This document shows positions 53,878 to 62,415 of a stretch of DNA of 64,000 nt, piece after piece (the stretch's first letter is position 1; each line of letters begins with the position of its first letter). Source of the DNA: Leucobacter muris (GTDB taxonomy: Bacteria; Actinomycetota; Actinomycetes; Actinomycetales; Microbacteriaceae); the NCBI RefSeq assembly GCF_004028235.1, contig NZ_CP035037.1:1426001-1490000 (forward strand), given 5' to 3'. The notes under the pieces were generated by a model. It searched no databases, was not told the DNA's origin, and saw only the letters and a list, made by a program, of their open reading frames with translations. The position numbers were made by a program, and so were the translations under genes.

Positions 53878-55284
53878 GTGGTCTCCCGCGCCCAGGTCGG
53901 ACTGCGCTCGGAGCGCGGGCCGATCCTGCTCGCCCTGATGCTCTCGGCCGGGCTCATCGCGGTCGACGCGACGATCCTCGCGACGGCCGTGCAGAGCGTC
54001 GTGGCCGACCTCGGAGGCTTCAACCAGTTCCCGTGGCTGTTCTCGAGCTATCTGCTGGCGCAGGCGGTCTCGGTGCCGATCTACGCGAAGCTCTCCGACA
54101 TGATCGGGCGCAAACCGATCCTGCTGTTCGGCATCGCGCTCTTCCTCGTGGGCTCGATCGCCTGCGGCTTCGCGTGGAGCATGCCCGCGCTCATCGTGTT
54201 CCGCGCCGTGCAGGGGCTCGGGGCCGGCGCCGTCGCGCCGATGACGCAGACCGTGGCGGGCGACATCTACACCGTCGAGGAGCGGGCGAAAGTGCAGGGG
54301 TACATGGCGAGCGTGTGGGCCGCGGCCTCGGTGCTCGGCCCCGTGCTCGGCGGCGTGTTCTCGCAGTTCGTCTCGTGGCGATGGATCTTCTTCATCAACA
54401 TCCCGCTCTGCCTCATCGCCGGCGCGCTGCTGCTGCGCAACTACCGCGAGCGCGCCGAACGCAGCGACCGCCGCGTCGACGTGCTCGGCGCCGCGGTGCT
54501 GACGATCGGGCTGACGGCGGTGATCCTCGCGCTGATCGAGGGCGGCCACGGGTGGGAGTGGGTCTCGCTGCCGAGCCTGGGCCTGGCGGCGCTCGGGATC
54601 GCGGCGCTCGCGGTGTTCGCCCGCTCGACCCGGCGTGCGTCCGAGCCGATTCTCGACCTCGGGCTGCTGAAACTGCCCGTCGTGTGGGCGCCCACCTGCA
54701 TCTCCGCCTGCGTGGGTGCGCTGCTCACCGGGTTCACGGCATTCGCGCCGAGCTATCTCGAGCGCACGGCGGGGTCCCCGCCCCTTGTGGCCGGCCTCTC
54801 GGTCGCGGCGTGCACGCTCGGCTGGCCGCTCGCCGCCTCAATGTCGGGGCGTCTCTACCTGCGGTGGGGGTTCCGCCGCACGGCGCTCATCGGCAGCACG
54901 ATCGCCGCCCTCGGCGCCGTCGCCCTCGTGCTCGTCGCCCCCTGGCCCGACCCCCTGCGCATCGCCGTCTGCGCGTTCTGCATCGGCTTCGGAATCGGGT
55001 GGACGGCGACGCCGACGCTCATCGCCGCCCAGGCGTCGGTCGAGTGGAACCAGCGCGGAGCCGTGACGGGCCTCAACGTCTTCGCGCGCACCGCCGGCGG
55101 CGCGATCGGAGTGGCGATCTACGGCGCGATCTCGAACGCGGTCATCTCGGGCGGCGGGGGAGAGCACCACGCGCCCACGGTCGTGTCGGCGACGACCTGG
55201 GTGTTCGCGGGAGTCGCGATCACGGCCCTGCTCATGCTCGCGAGCGCCGTCGCGATGCCGCGGCGCGTGCCGACGCCCGACTGA
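53878..55284 (+). CDS. MFS drug:H+ antiporter (DHA2, 14-TM)
   Basis: 468 residues with about 14 hydrophobic segments. LSAGLIAVDATILATAVQSV at the N-terminus matches motif D, KLSDMIGRKPILLFGIALFL is motif A, FRAVQGLGAGAVAPMTQTVA is motif B, and GPVLGGVFSQFVSWRWIFFI is motif C of the DHA2 drug-exporter group (EmrB/QacA-like). GTG 53878 begins four bases after the ftsY stop, so it is probably cotranscribed with ftsY. The exported compound is unknown. Confidence 0.9.
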   Translation: MVSRAQVGLRSERGPILLALMLSAGLIAVDATILATAVQSVVADLGGFNQFPWLFSSYLLAQAVSVPIYAKLSDMIGRKPILLFGIALFLVGSIACGFAWSMPALIVFRAVQGLGAGAVAPMTQTVAGDIYTVEERAKVQGYMASVWAAASVLGPVLGGVFSQFVSWRWIFFINIPLCLIAGALLLRNYRERAERSDRRVDVLGAAVLTIGLTAVILALIEGGHGWEWVSLPSLGLAALGIAALAVFARSTRRASEPILDLGLLKLPVVWAPTCISACVGALLTGFTAFAPSYLERTAGSPPLVAGLSVAACTLGWPLAASMSGRLYLRWGFRRTALIGSTIAALGAVALVLVAPWPDPLRIAVCAFCIGFGIGWTATPTLIAAQASVEWNQRGAVTGLNVFARTAGGAIGVAIYGAISNAVISGGGGEHHAPTVVSATTWVFAGVAITALLMLASAVAMPRRVPTPD

Positions 55285-55461
55285 GAGCGGTCGCCCGTCA
55301 GCGACCGGTCACCCGCCGGGGATTCGCTGCCCGCGAAATCCGGCCACGCCGTGCCCGCGGAGGAGTAGACCGGAGGGTGAGGCCTGACGGCCGAGCCCCG
55401 CGCTGCGACCGCCGGACCGGATCACCGCCCACCGGGCGATACATTCGAGAAAGGCACGACA

Positions 55462-56311
55462 TTGCAGAACCTCACCGTACTCGGAACCGGCGTGCTCGGC
55501 TCCCAGATCATCTTCCAGGCCGCGTACTCCGGCAAGGACGTGGTCGCGTACGACCTGAACGACGAGATCCTCGCCAAGCTCCCGGCGCGCTGGGAGTACC
55601 TGAAGCCCCTGTATCTGCGCGACCTGCCCGACGCGACGCCCGAGAAGCTCGACGCCGCCGTGGCGCGCATCCGCACGAGCTCCGACCTCGCCGACGCGGT
55701 GCAGCGCGCCGACATCATCATCGAGGCCGTGCCCGAGCGGCTCGACATCAAGCAGCAGACCTGGGAGAAGGTCGCCGCCGTCGCCCCCGAGCAGACGATC
55801 CTCTGCACGAACTCATCGACGCTGCTGCCGAGCGACATCGCGCCGTTCACCGGGCGCCCCGCGAAGTTCCTCGCGCTGCACTTCGCGAACGAGGTCTGGG
55901 CGAAGAACACGGGCGAGGTCATGGGGCACGCGGGCACCGACCCAGAGGTCTTCGAAGCCGTCGCGCAGTTCGCCGAGCAGATCGGGATGGTGCCGATCCG
56001 CATCCGCAAGGAGCAGCCGGGCTACGTGCTGAACTCGCTGCTCGTGCCGTTCCTGAACGCCGCGTCCCACCTGCTCGTGCGCGGTGTGGCGACCCCCGAG
56101 GACATCGACAGGACCTGGAAGATCGCGACCGGGGGCACCTACCGGGCCGTTCGAGATCTACGACGTGGTCGGCATGATGACGCCCTACAACCTCGGCAAG
56201 GACAGCGACGATCCCGAGCAGCGCGAGTTCGCCGAATACATCAAGCGCGAGTACATCGACAAGGGCTACCTGGGCAAGGGATCGGGCCGCGGCTTCTACG
56301 CGTACGAGTAG
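55462..56311 (+). pseudogene. 3-hydroxyacyl-CoA dehydrogenase, frameshifted near 56131
   Basis: From TTG 55462 (GAAAGG upstream) the frame encodes an NAD-binding domain (LTVLGTGVLGSQIIFQAAYS) and IIEAVPERLDIKQQTWEKVA with TNSSTLLPSDIAPFTGRP, as in 3-hydroxybutyryl-/3-hydroxyacyl-CoA dehydrogenases. At the five-G run 56131-56135 the frame breaks; removing one G restores ATGAPTGPFEIYDVVGM and runs to YAYE at 56311. The intact protein would be about 282 residues, the usual FadB-like size. The unshifted frame runs on into ffh and is not meaningful. Sequencing error is as likely as a true null. Confidence 0.82.
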
Positions 56312-56351
56312 GTCGGACGATCCCGGGCGAGCCGGGTAGACTGGACCCGCT

Positions 56352-57917
56352 ATGGCTACTTTCGGAAACCTGTCTGCTCGGCTCACCGAGACCTTCAAGA
56401 ACCTCCGTACGAAGGGCAAGCTGTCGGCCTCGGACGTCGACAGCACGGTGCGCGAGATCCGTCGCGCCCTGCTCGAGGCCGACGTCGCGCTCGACGTGGT
56501 CAAGGAGTTCACGGGCAAGGTGCGCGAGCGCGCGCTCGGCGACGAGGTCAACCAGGCCCTCAACCCGGCGCAGCAGGTCGTGCAGATCGTCAACGAGGAA
56601 CTCGTGGGCATCCTCGGCGGCGAGCAGCGCCGACTGCAGTTCGCCAAGAACCCTCCCACGGTCATCATGCTCGCCGGTCTCCAGGGTGCGGGCAAGACCA
56701 CGCTCGCGGGCAAACTCGCGAAGTGGCTGAAGGATCAGGGCCACACCCCGATGCTCGTGGCCTGCGACCTGCAGCGCCCCAACGCGGTCACCCAGCTCGG
56801 CGTCGTCGCCGAGCAGGCCGGCGTGGCGATCTACGCGCCCGAGCCCGGCAACGGTGTCGGCGACCCGGTGCAGGTCGCGAAGAACGGCGTGGCCGAGGCC
56901 CGGGCGAAGCAGTACGATTTCGTGATCATCGATACGGCGGGTCGCCTGGGCGTCGACGCCGAGCTGATGCAGCAGGCCTCCGACATCCGCAGGGCCACCG
57001 AGCCCGACGAGGTGCTCTTCGTCATCGACGCCATGATCGGTCAGGATGCGGTCGCGACCGCGCAGGCCTTCCAGGAGGGCGTCGACTTCACCGGCGTCGT
57101 GCTCACGAAGCTCGACGGCGACGCGCGCGGCGGCGCTGCGCTCTCGATCCGCAGCGTCACCGGTCGTCCGATCCTCTTCGCCTCGACCGGCGAGGGCCTC
57201 GGTGACTTCGAGCCCTTCCACCCCGACCGCATGGCGAGCCGCATCCTCGACCTCGGCGACATCCTCACCCTCATCGAGCAGGCCCAGCAGGCGTTCGACG
57301 AGGACGAGGCGCGCAAGGTCGCCGAGAAGATCGCCACCGACGCCTTCACCCTCGACGACTTCCTCGGCCAGATGCAGCAGCTGCGCAAGGCCGGCTCCCT
57401 GAAGAAGATGATGGGGATGCTGCCCGGCATGGGCAAGATGAAGGATCAGCTCGACAACTTCGACGAGCGCGAGATCGTGCGCACCGAGGCCATCATCCAG
57501 TCGATGACCCGCGACGAGCGTCAGAACCCGAAGATCCTCAACGGCTCCCGCCGCCTGCGCATTGCCAAGGGCTCGGGTATGACCGTCACCGACGTCAACC
57601 AGCTCGTGCAGCGCTTCGAGCAGGCCGCGAAGATGATGAAGACCGTCGCCCGCGGCGGCGTGCCGCAGATCCCGGGCATGGGGCCGATACCGGGCATGGG
57701 TCACGGCGGCAAGAAGAAGCAGCAGGCCAAGGGCAAGGGGCGCAAGCAGTCGGGCAACCCCGCCAAGCGAGCCCAGGAGGCCGCCGGGCTGGCCACGCAG
57801 CAGGCCGCGGCGCCGGCCGGCGGCTCCGGCTTCGGGCTCGGCGCCGCCGGGAAGGCGCAGCCGAGCGAGGAAGACCTCGCGAAGCTGCAGCAGATGCTCG
57901 GCAAGGGCCTGCGCTGA
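56352..57917 (+). CDS. ffh: Signal recognition particle protein (Ffh)
   Basis: 521 residues. N domain followed by the GTPase with LAGLQGAGKTTLAGKLAKWL (G1), FVIIDTAGRLGVDAELMQQ (G3) and VLTKLDGDARGGAALSI (G4). The M domain (about 325-430) is methionine-rich with LPGMGKMKDQLDNFDE and the SRP-RNA-binding helix-turn-helix RLRIAKGSGMTVTDVNQL. A Gly/Ala/Lys/Gln-rich tail of ~80 residues extends beyond. It binds signal sequences on ribosomes and delivers them to FtsY. TAGACT (56337-56342) nine bases before the ATG is the likely -10. Confidence 0.97.
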   Translation: MATFGNLSARLTETFKNLRTKGKLSASDVDSTVREIRRALLEADVALDVVKEFTGKVRERALGDEVNQALNPAQQVVQIVNEELVGILGGEQRRLQFAKNPPTVIMLAGLQGAGKTTLAGKLAKWLKDQGHTPMLVACDLQRPNAVTQLGVVAEQAGVAIYAPEPGNGVGDPVQVAKNGVAEARAKQYDFVIIDTAGRLGVDAELMQQASDIRRATEPDEVLFVIDAMIGQDAVATAQAFQEGVDFTGVVLTKLDGDARGGAALSIRSVTGRPILFASTGEGLGDFEPFHPDRMASRILDLGDILTLIEQAQQAFDEDEARKVAEKIATDAFTLDDFLGQMQQLRKAGSLKKMMGMLPGMGKMKDQLDNFDEREIVRTEAIIQSMTRDERQNPKILNGSRRLRIAKGSGMTVTDVNQLVQRFEQAAKMMKTVARGGVPQIPGMGPIPGMGHGGKKKQQAKGKGRKQSGNPAKRAQEAAGLATQQAAAPAGGSGFGLGAAGKAQPSEEDLAKLQQMLGKGLR

Positions 57918-58016
57918 CGGTCTGAACCGGCTGCGCCCTGCGCGCCGCCCGGATCGAAGCGCGTCGCCCGCGTAGACTCGGCGACAGGCCGGTCGGCCGG
58001 GGGAGGGGCGCTGAGC

Positions 58017-58565
58017 ATGACGAGCGAAAGATCGTGGGCCACGCTGCCCAACGCGATCACACTGCTGCGGCTGCTGCTCGTCATCCCCATCGTGGTGCTG
58101 CTGATCGAGGGCGAACAGCCCGTGCTCACAGTGGTGCTGCTCGTGATCTTCGGTGCGAGCGACTGGATCGACGGCACTCTCGCCAGGCTGATGAACCAGG
58201 TGTCGCAGTTCGGCAAGCTGTTCGACCCGCTCGCCGACCGCGTCGGCGTCGTGGCCATCGTGCTCGCCATGATCGTCGCGGGGTTGCTGCCCGCGTGGAC
58301 CGCGATCGCGATCCCCGGCGTCGAACTGGTGCTGCTCGTCGTCTACTTCATGACGCGCCCCGAACGCATCCCTGAGGCGAGTCTGCTCGGCAAGGCCCGC
58401 ACGGCCGTGATGATGACCGGCATCGCCGCGGTGGGGTTCGGGATCCTGCCCGGTCTCGAGTGGCTCGGCGAGGCGGGGCGGTGGATCACCGCCGTCGGCG
58501 TCGCCATGCACATTGTGGTGGGAGCCGACTACTTCCGGCTGATGGTCGCCGGCCGCCGCCGCTGA
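58017..58565 (+). CDS. CDP-alcohol phosphatidyltransferase (PgsA-like)
   Basis: 182 residues with four to six membrane segments. DWIDGTLARLMNQVSQFGKLFDP-type motif (about 43-70) satisfies D-x2-D-G-x2-A-R-x8-G-x3-D-x3-D of the CDP-OH-P transferases, with the final Asp in PLADR. Such enzymes make phosphatidylglycerol phosphate, cardiolipin or other phospholipids; the small size and N-terminal TLPNAITLLRLLLVIPIVVL fit PgsA. GGGAGGGG precedes the ATG. Which phospholipid it makes cannot be settled from sequence. Confidence 0.9.
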   Translation: MTSERSWATLPNAITLLRLLLVIPIVVLLIEGEQPVLTVVLLVIFGASDWIDGTLARLMNQVSQFGKLFDPLADRVGVVAIVLAMIVAGLLPAWTAIAIPGVELVLLVVYFMTRPERIPEASLLGKARTAVMMTGIAAVGFGILPGLEWLGEAGRWITAVGVAMHIVVGADYFRLMVAGRRR

Positions 58566-58661
58566 CGGCAACCGCCGCGTGCTTCGCGTGCGGGCCGCGG
58601 CGCATGGCGACCCGACGCACCGCGTGTCGCCGCGGACGCCGCAGGCCCTAGGGTGGATCGC

Positions 58662-59966
58662 ATGAGCAGAAGCCCGGAGTACTGGATCGGCAGGGACATC
58701 GTGGCCCGCGACGTGTGGACGACGGTGCCGCTCGACTGGGCGAACCCGGGCGGCGAGACGATCCGGGTCTTCGCCCGCGAGCTCGTCGCGGCCGAGAAGC
58801 GCGGCGAGGATCTGCCGCTGCTGGTGCACCTGCAGGGAGGCCCGGGCGGCAAGGGCACGCGCCCCCTCGGTCGATCCGGCTGGGTGGGAGCGGTGCTGAA
58901 GCGCTTCCGGCTGGTGATCCCGGATCAGCGGGGCACCGGCCGCTCGACGCCCGTGAGCGGCGCGCACTTCGAGAACCTGGCCGCCGAGGACGCCGCTCAT
59001 CGACTGTCCCTGCATCGCGCCGACTCGATCGTGCGCGACCTCGAGGAGGTGCGGCGGACGCGCTACGAGGGTCGCCAGTGGTGGACGATCGGGCAGAGCT
59101 ACGGCGGCTTCCTGACGCTGCACTACCTGTCGGCTGCGCCCGAGGCGATCGTCGGATCCGCGGTGACGGGCGGTCTCGCGGGGCTCGACGCGGATCCCGC
59201 CGAGGTCTACCGCCGCACCTTCCCGCGCACCGTCGAGAAGAACCGGGAGTTCAGGGAGCGGGCGCCGCATCTCGCCGAGCGCGTCGGCAGGATCGCCGAC
59301 CTGCTCGAGCGAGAGGACGTGCGGCTGCCGGACGGAGACCGGCTCACCGTGCGGCGCCTGCAGACGCTCGGCTTCGATTTCGGCATGGCGCCGGGCTTCG
59401 ACCGTGTGCACTGGGTGCTCGACGAGGCGTTCGCCGATGCAGCCGAGACGCGGCTGAGCGAGGCGTTCGTCGATGCGGTGGGGGCCGAGACCGGTTTCGG
59501 GGGTCGGCCGCTGTACGCCGCTCTCCAGGAAGCGATCTACGGATCCGGGCCGTCGGCCTGGGCGGCGCAGCGGGAGCGGGATCGGCGGCCCGAGTTCGCC
59601 GAGACGGCGAGGCCGCTGCTCTTCACCGGCGAGATGGTGTTCCCCTGGATGTTCGAGGAGATCCGGGCGCTGCGGGGGTTCCGCGCCGGCGTCGAGGCGC
59701 TCGCGGCGAAGGAGTGGCCGATCGATCTCTACGACGCCGAGCGGCTCGCTGCGAACGAGGTGCCCGTCGAAGCCGCCGTCTACTTCGACGACATGTACGT
59801 GGACGCCCGCCTCTCGCTCGAGACGGCCTCCCGCGTCGGGGCCGTGCACGCGTGGGTGACCAATGAGTACGAGCACGACGGCGTGCACCACGACGGAGTC
59901 GCCGAGCGGCTGTTCGTCGCCCTCGAACACCGGCTCGGCGGCACCCAGTCGCGAAGAAAAGCCTGA
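58662..59966 (+). CDS. Prolyl aminopeptidase-like alpha/beta hydrolase
   Basis: 434 residues from ATG 58662. VHLQGGPGGKGTRP is the HGGPG oxyanion motif of the proline iminopeptidase family, VIPDQRGTGRSTPVSG the DQRGxGxS motif, and TIGQSYGGFLTLHYLS the GQSYGG nucleophile elbow. A cap domain spans about 170-330, and the catalytic His is likely in EHDGVHHDGV near the C-terminus. It is cytoplasmic and removes N-terminal proline from peptides. TAGGGT (58649-58654) seven bases upstream predicts a leaderless mRNA and rejects an in-frame ATG at 58653 inside the -10. Confidence 0.88.
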   Translation: MSRSPEYWIGRDIVARDVWTTVPLDWANPGGETIRVFARELVAAEKRGEDLPLLVHLQGGPGGKGTRPLGRSGWVGAVLKRFRLVIPDQRGTGRSTPVSGAHFENLAAEDAAHRLSLHRADSIVRDLEEVRRTRYEGRQWWTIGQSYGGFLTLHYLSAAPEAIVGSAVTGGLAGLDADPAEVYRRTFPRTVEKNREFRERAPHLAERVGRIADLLEREDVRLPDGDRLTVRRLQTLGFDFGMAPGFDRVHWVLDEAFADAAETRLSEAFVDAVGAETGFGGRPLYAALQEAIYGSGPSAWAAQRERDRRPEFAETARPLLFTGEMVFPWMFEEIRALRGFRAGVEALAAKEWPIDLYDAERLAANEVPVEAAVYFDDMYVDARLSLETASRVGAVHAWVTNEYEHDGVHHDGVAERLFVALEHRLGGTQSRRKA

Positions 59967-59990
59967 TCGTGACAAAAATTGCTTTTCTTC
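59953..59990. promoter_or_regulatory. AT-rich 10-bp inverted repeat before rpsP
   Basis: GAAGAAAAGC (59953-59962) and GCTTTTCTTC (59981-59990) are perfect inverted copies straddling the stop of the aminopeptidase gene. Such an AT-rich dyad is unusual here. It may terminate that gene or regulate the rpsP operon promoter that follows. Confidence 0.45.
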
Positions 59991-60098
59991 CCGGATTATG
60001 TGAGGATTGATGGGTTCGCGCAACCCTGCGCGCCCAGGCTTCCGCTCCCGCTCGAATCGCGAGGCGCGGCGTCGCACCCCTCGATCCAAGGAGTCATC

Positions 60099-60524
60099 AT
60101 GGCCGTCAAGATCCGTCTCAAGCGCCTCGGCAAGATCCGCGCCCCCTACTACCGCATCGTCGTCGCCGACTCGCGCACCAAGCGCGACGGCCGCGTGATC
60201 GAGGAGATCGGCAAGTACCACCCGACCGAGCAGCCCTCGTTCATCGAGGTCGACTCGGAGCGTGCGCAGTACTGGCTCAGCGTGGGCGCCCAGCCCACCG
60301 AGCAGGTCGCCGCGATCCTCAAGCTCACCGGCGACTGGGGCAAGTTCACCGGCGAGGGCAACACCGAGTCGCAGGTGAAGCCGGTCGAGCCGAAGCCCGT
60401 CTTCGAGGTCGACGCCGCCAAGAAGCCCGTGCTGCGGCCCAAGGCCGAGAAGCCCGCGGCGAAGGCCGAGGACACCGCCGAGGCTCCGGCCGAGGAGGTC
60501 GCCGCCGAGGCCACCGAGGGCTAA
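60099..60524 (+). CDS. rpsP: 30S ribosomal protein S16
   Basis: 141 residues with AAGGAG five bases before ATG 60099. The first ~80 ([40 protein letters not shown]) are canonical S16. The remaining ~55 are a low-complexity Lys/Pro/Ala/Glu-rich tail ending in AAEATEG, common in actinobacterial S16 and probably disordered on the ribosome surface. It begins the operon rpsP-khpA-rimM-trmD. Confidence 0.96.
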   Translation: MAVKIRLKRLGKIRAPYYRIVVADSRTKRDGRVIEEIGKYHPTEQPSFIEVDSERAQYWLSVGAQPTEQVAAILKLTGDWGKFTGEGNTESQVKPVEPKPVFEVDAAKKPVLRPKAEKPAAKAEDTAEAPAEEVAAEATEG

Positions 60525-60529
60525 TCCTC

Positions 60530-60829
60530 TTGGCTGAGCAGGCGCTGGCCGAAGCGCTCGACCACCTGGTGCGCGGCATCGTCGACCACCCCGATCGTGT
60601 GCGCGTCGACGCCCGCGAGACCCCGCGGGGCGACGTGCTCGAGGTGCGCGTGCACCCGAGCGACCTCGGCCGTGTGATCGGACGAGGCGGTCGCACCGCC
60701 TCGTCGCTGCGCACCGTCGTATCGGCTCTGGCCGACGGCGGGCGCGTGCGCGTCGACGTGATCGACACCGACCAGCACGACCTCGGCGAAGACGAGGCCG
60801 ACCCGGTCGACACGGAGGGCGCCGCCTGA
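60530..60829 (+). CDS. khpA: KH-domain RNA-binding protein
   Basis: 99 residues from TTG 60530, five bases after rpsP. VRVHPSDLGRVIGRGGRTAS contains the GxxG loop (G-R-G-G) of a single KH domain, followed by LRTVVSAL. KhpA-like proteins bind RNA, often with KhpB/Jag, and sit between rpsP and rimM in many Gram-positives. The C-terminus is acidic (DLGEDEADPVDTEG). Its stop overlaps the rimM ATG by one base. Confidence 0.92.
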   Translation: MAEQALAEALDHLVRGIVDHPDRVRVDARETPRGDVLEVRVHPSDLGRVIGRGGRTASSLRTVVSALADGGRVRVDVIDTDQHDLGEDEADPVDTEGAA

Positions 60830-61524
60830 TGGCCGACGCTCACGAGCGTGCGCGAGCTCCCCGTCCCGCAAGCGGGGCGGGGAGTTTGCGCGTCGGGCGC
60901 CTCACGAAACCCCACGGGCTCAAGGGCGGAGTCAAGCTCGAGCTCTTCACCGACAACCCCGAACTGCGCTTCGCACCCGGAGCGGTCTTCCACCTGCAGG
61001 TGCCCGAGGACTCCTCCTGGTTCGGCCGCACCATCACCATGCGCGAACTGCGCTGGTTCAACGACTCCCCGGTCGGCTTCTTCCAGGAGCTGCCCGACCG
61101 CACCGCCGTCGAGAGCATCGTGCGCGCGATCCTCTGGATCGATGAGCAGGCCGTCGCCGAGGGCGAAGAGGAGAACGCCTGGTACGACCACCAGCTCGTC
61201 GGGCTCGACGTCGTCCGCGAGACCGAGAACGCCTCGGGAGAGACGACCGCGGTGAAACTGGGCACCGTCGCCGAGGTGCGGCACTTCCCGGCGCAGGACC
61301 TGCTCGTCGTCTCCACAGCCGGGGGCACCGTGCTCGTGCCATTCGTCGAGGCGATCGTGCCGAGCGTCGACATCGACGAGGGCGTCGTGCGCGTGACCCC
61401 GCCCGCGGGTCTCTTCGAGGAGATCGCCGAGGACGATGCTCCGGGCGACGATGCTCCGGGCGACGATGCGTCGAGCGATGCAGCCGCTCCGGGCGAAGGC
61501 GATCCGAACGGCGCGAGCGCATGA
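60829..61524 (+). CDS. rimM: 16S rRNA processing protein RimM
   Basis: 231 residues. After a ~20-residue basic N-terminus, [20 protein letters not shown] begins the RimM barrel; [19 protein letters not shown], then [18 protein letters not shown] and [20 protein letters not shown] form the PRC-barrel. It assists 30S maturation around the 16S 3' domain with S19. The acidic tail is built from a 15-bp DNA repeat. Its stop overlaps the trmD ATG by four bases. Confidence 0.95.
   Translation: MADAHERARAPRPASGAGSLRVGRLTKPHGLKGGVKLELFTDNPELRFAPGAVFHLQVPEDSSWFGRTITMRELRWFNDSPVGFFQELPDRTAVESIVRAILWIDEQAVAEGEEENAWYDHQLVGLDVVRETENASGETTAVKLGTVAEVRHFPAQDLLVVSTAGGTVLVPFVEAIVPSVDIDEGVVRVTPPAGLFEEIAEDDAPGDDAPGDDASSDAAAPGEGDPNGASA
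61432..61469 (+). repeat. 15-bp tandem repeat in the rimM tail
   Basis: GACGATGCTCCGGGC occurs at 61432-61446 and 61447-61461, with a third partial copy to 61469. It encodes DDAPG repeats in the acidic C-terminal tail. Copy number could vary between strains without shifting the frame. Confidence 0.85.
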
Positions 61525-62345
61525 GGATCGACGTCGTCTCGATCTTCCCCGGCTACTTCGACGCGCTCGAGCTCTCCCTGCTCGGCAAGGCGAAGCAGAA
61601 GGGGCTGCTCGACGTGCGCGTGCACGACCTGAGAGACGCGGCCCACGACAAGCACCGCACCGTCGACGACACCCCCACGGGGGGCGGCGCCGGCATGGTC
61701 ATGAAGCCCGAACCGTGGGGCGAGATGCTCGACGGCATCCTGGCGGAGTCGCCGACCGCAGCCGCGTCGTCGTCGGCGCCCGAGGCATCGGCGGGGACGG
61801 CGGACACCCGTGAGCCGTCCCTCGGACGATCGGGCGCGACGAGCGGCGCCGAGCCGCTCATCATCTTCCCGTCGCCCGCCGGCGAGGTCTTCACGCAGCG
61901 CATGGCGCGCGAACTCGCCGAGGAGCAGCACCTCGTCTTCGGCTGCGGCCGCTACGAGGGCATCGATCAGCGCGTGTTCGACGAGTACTCCGGGCGGGGG
62001 CGCGTGCGCCTCGTCAGCATCGGCGACTACGTGCTCAACGGCGGCGAGGTCGCCGCGATCGCGATGATCGAGGCCATCGCCCGGCTGCTGCCCGGGGTGG
62101 TGGGCAACCCCGAGAGCCTGGTCGAGGAGTCGCACGAGGAGGACGGTCTGCTCGAGTACCCGAGCTACACGAAGCCCGCCGACTGGCGCGGACGCGAGGT
62201 ACCGCCCGTGCTGCTGAGCGGCAACCACGCCGCGATCGACGCCTGGCGCCGAGAGCAGCGCGTCGAGCGCACCCGCCGGGTGCGGCCCGAGCTGCTGCCC
62301 CGCGAGCTGCGCGGAGAATCGCGCGGCCGTCACGCCGCGGATTGA
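61521..62345 (+). CDS. trmD: tRNA (guanine(37)-N1)-methyltransferase
   Basis: 274 residues, overlapping the rimM stop by four bases. [20 protein letters not shown] and [20 protein letters not shown] are TrmD N-terminal hallmarks; [20 protein letters not shown] and [20 protein letters not shown] form the SAM-binding trefoil knot. Residues ~76-110 (61746-61850) are a Ser/Ala/Gly-rich insertion between GEMLDGIL and [14 protein letters not shown] that ordinary TrmD lacks. It methylates G37 to prevent frameshifting. Confidence 0.95.
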   Translation: MRIDVVSIFPGYFDALELSLLGKAKQKGLLDVRVHDLRDAAHDKHRTVDDTPTGGGAGMVMKPEPWGEMLDGILAESPTAAASSSAPEASAGTADTREPSLGRSGATSGAEPLIIFPSPAGEVFTQRMARELAEEQHLVFGCGRYEGIDQRVFDEYSGRGRVRLVSIGDYVLNGGEVAAIAMIEAIARLLPGVVGNPESLVEESHEEDGLLEYPSYTKPADWRGREVPPVLLSGNHAAIDAWRREQRVERTRRVRPELLPRELRGESRGRHAAD

Positions 62346-62356
62346 CGCCGCAGCCT

Positions 62357-62383
62357 GATGCCGCCGCGGGGCACGGCGGCATC
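62357..62383 (+). terminator. Hairpin after trmD
   Basis: GATGCCGCC (62357-62365) and GGCGGCATC (62375-62383) form a 9-bp stem with a 9-base GC-rich loop, 11 bases after the trmD stop and before the murT promoter. Confidence 0.65.
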
Positions 62384-62415
62384 GCCTCCGCGGGCGCAAC
62401 CTCTAAGCTTGATCC

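Noticed and set aside
56136..56730. C-terminal continuation of the dehydrogenase frame into ffh
   Set aside because: After the G-run the residues become Arg/Ser-rich and overlap ffh; the conserved C-terminus is in another frame.
56241..60221. 1326-codon minus-strand open frame across ffh and neighbours
   Set aside because: It spans several clear plus-strand genes and intergenic terminators and has no recognisable domain.
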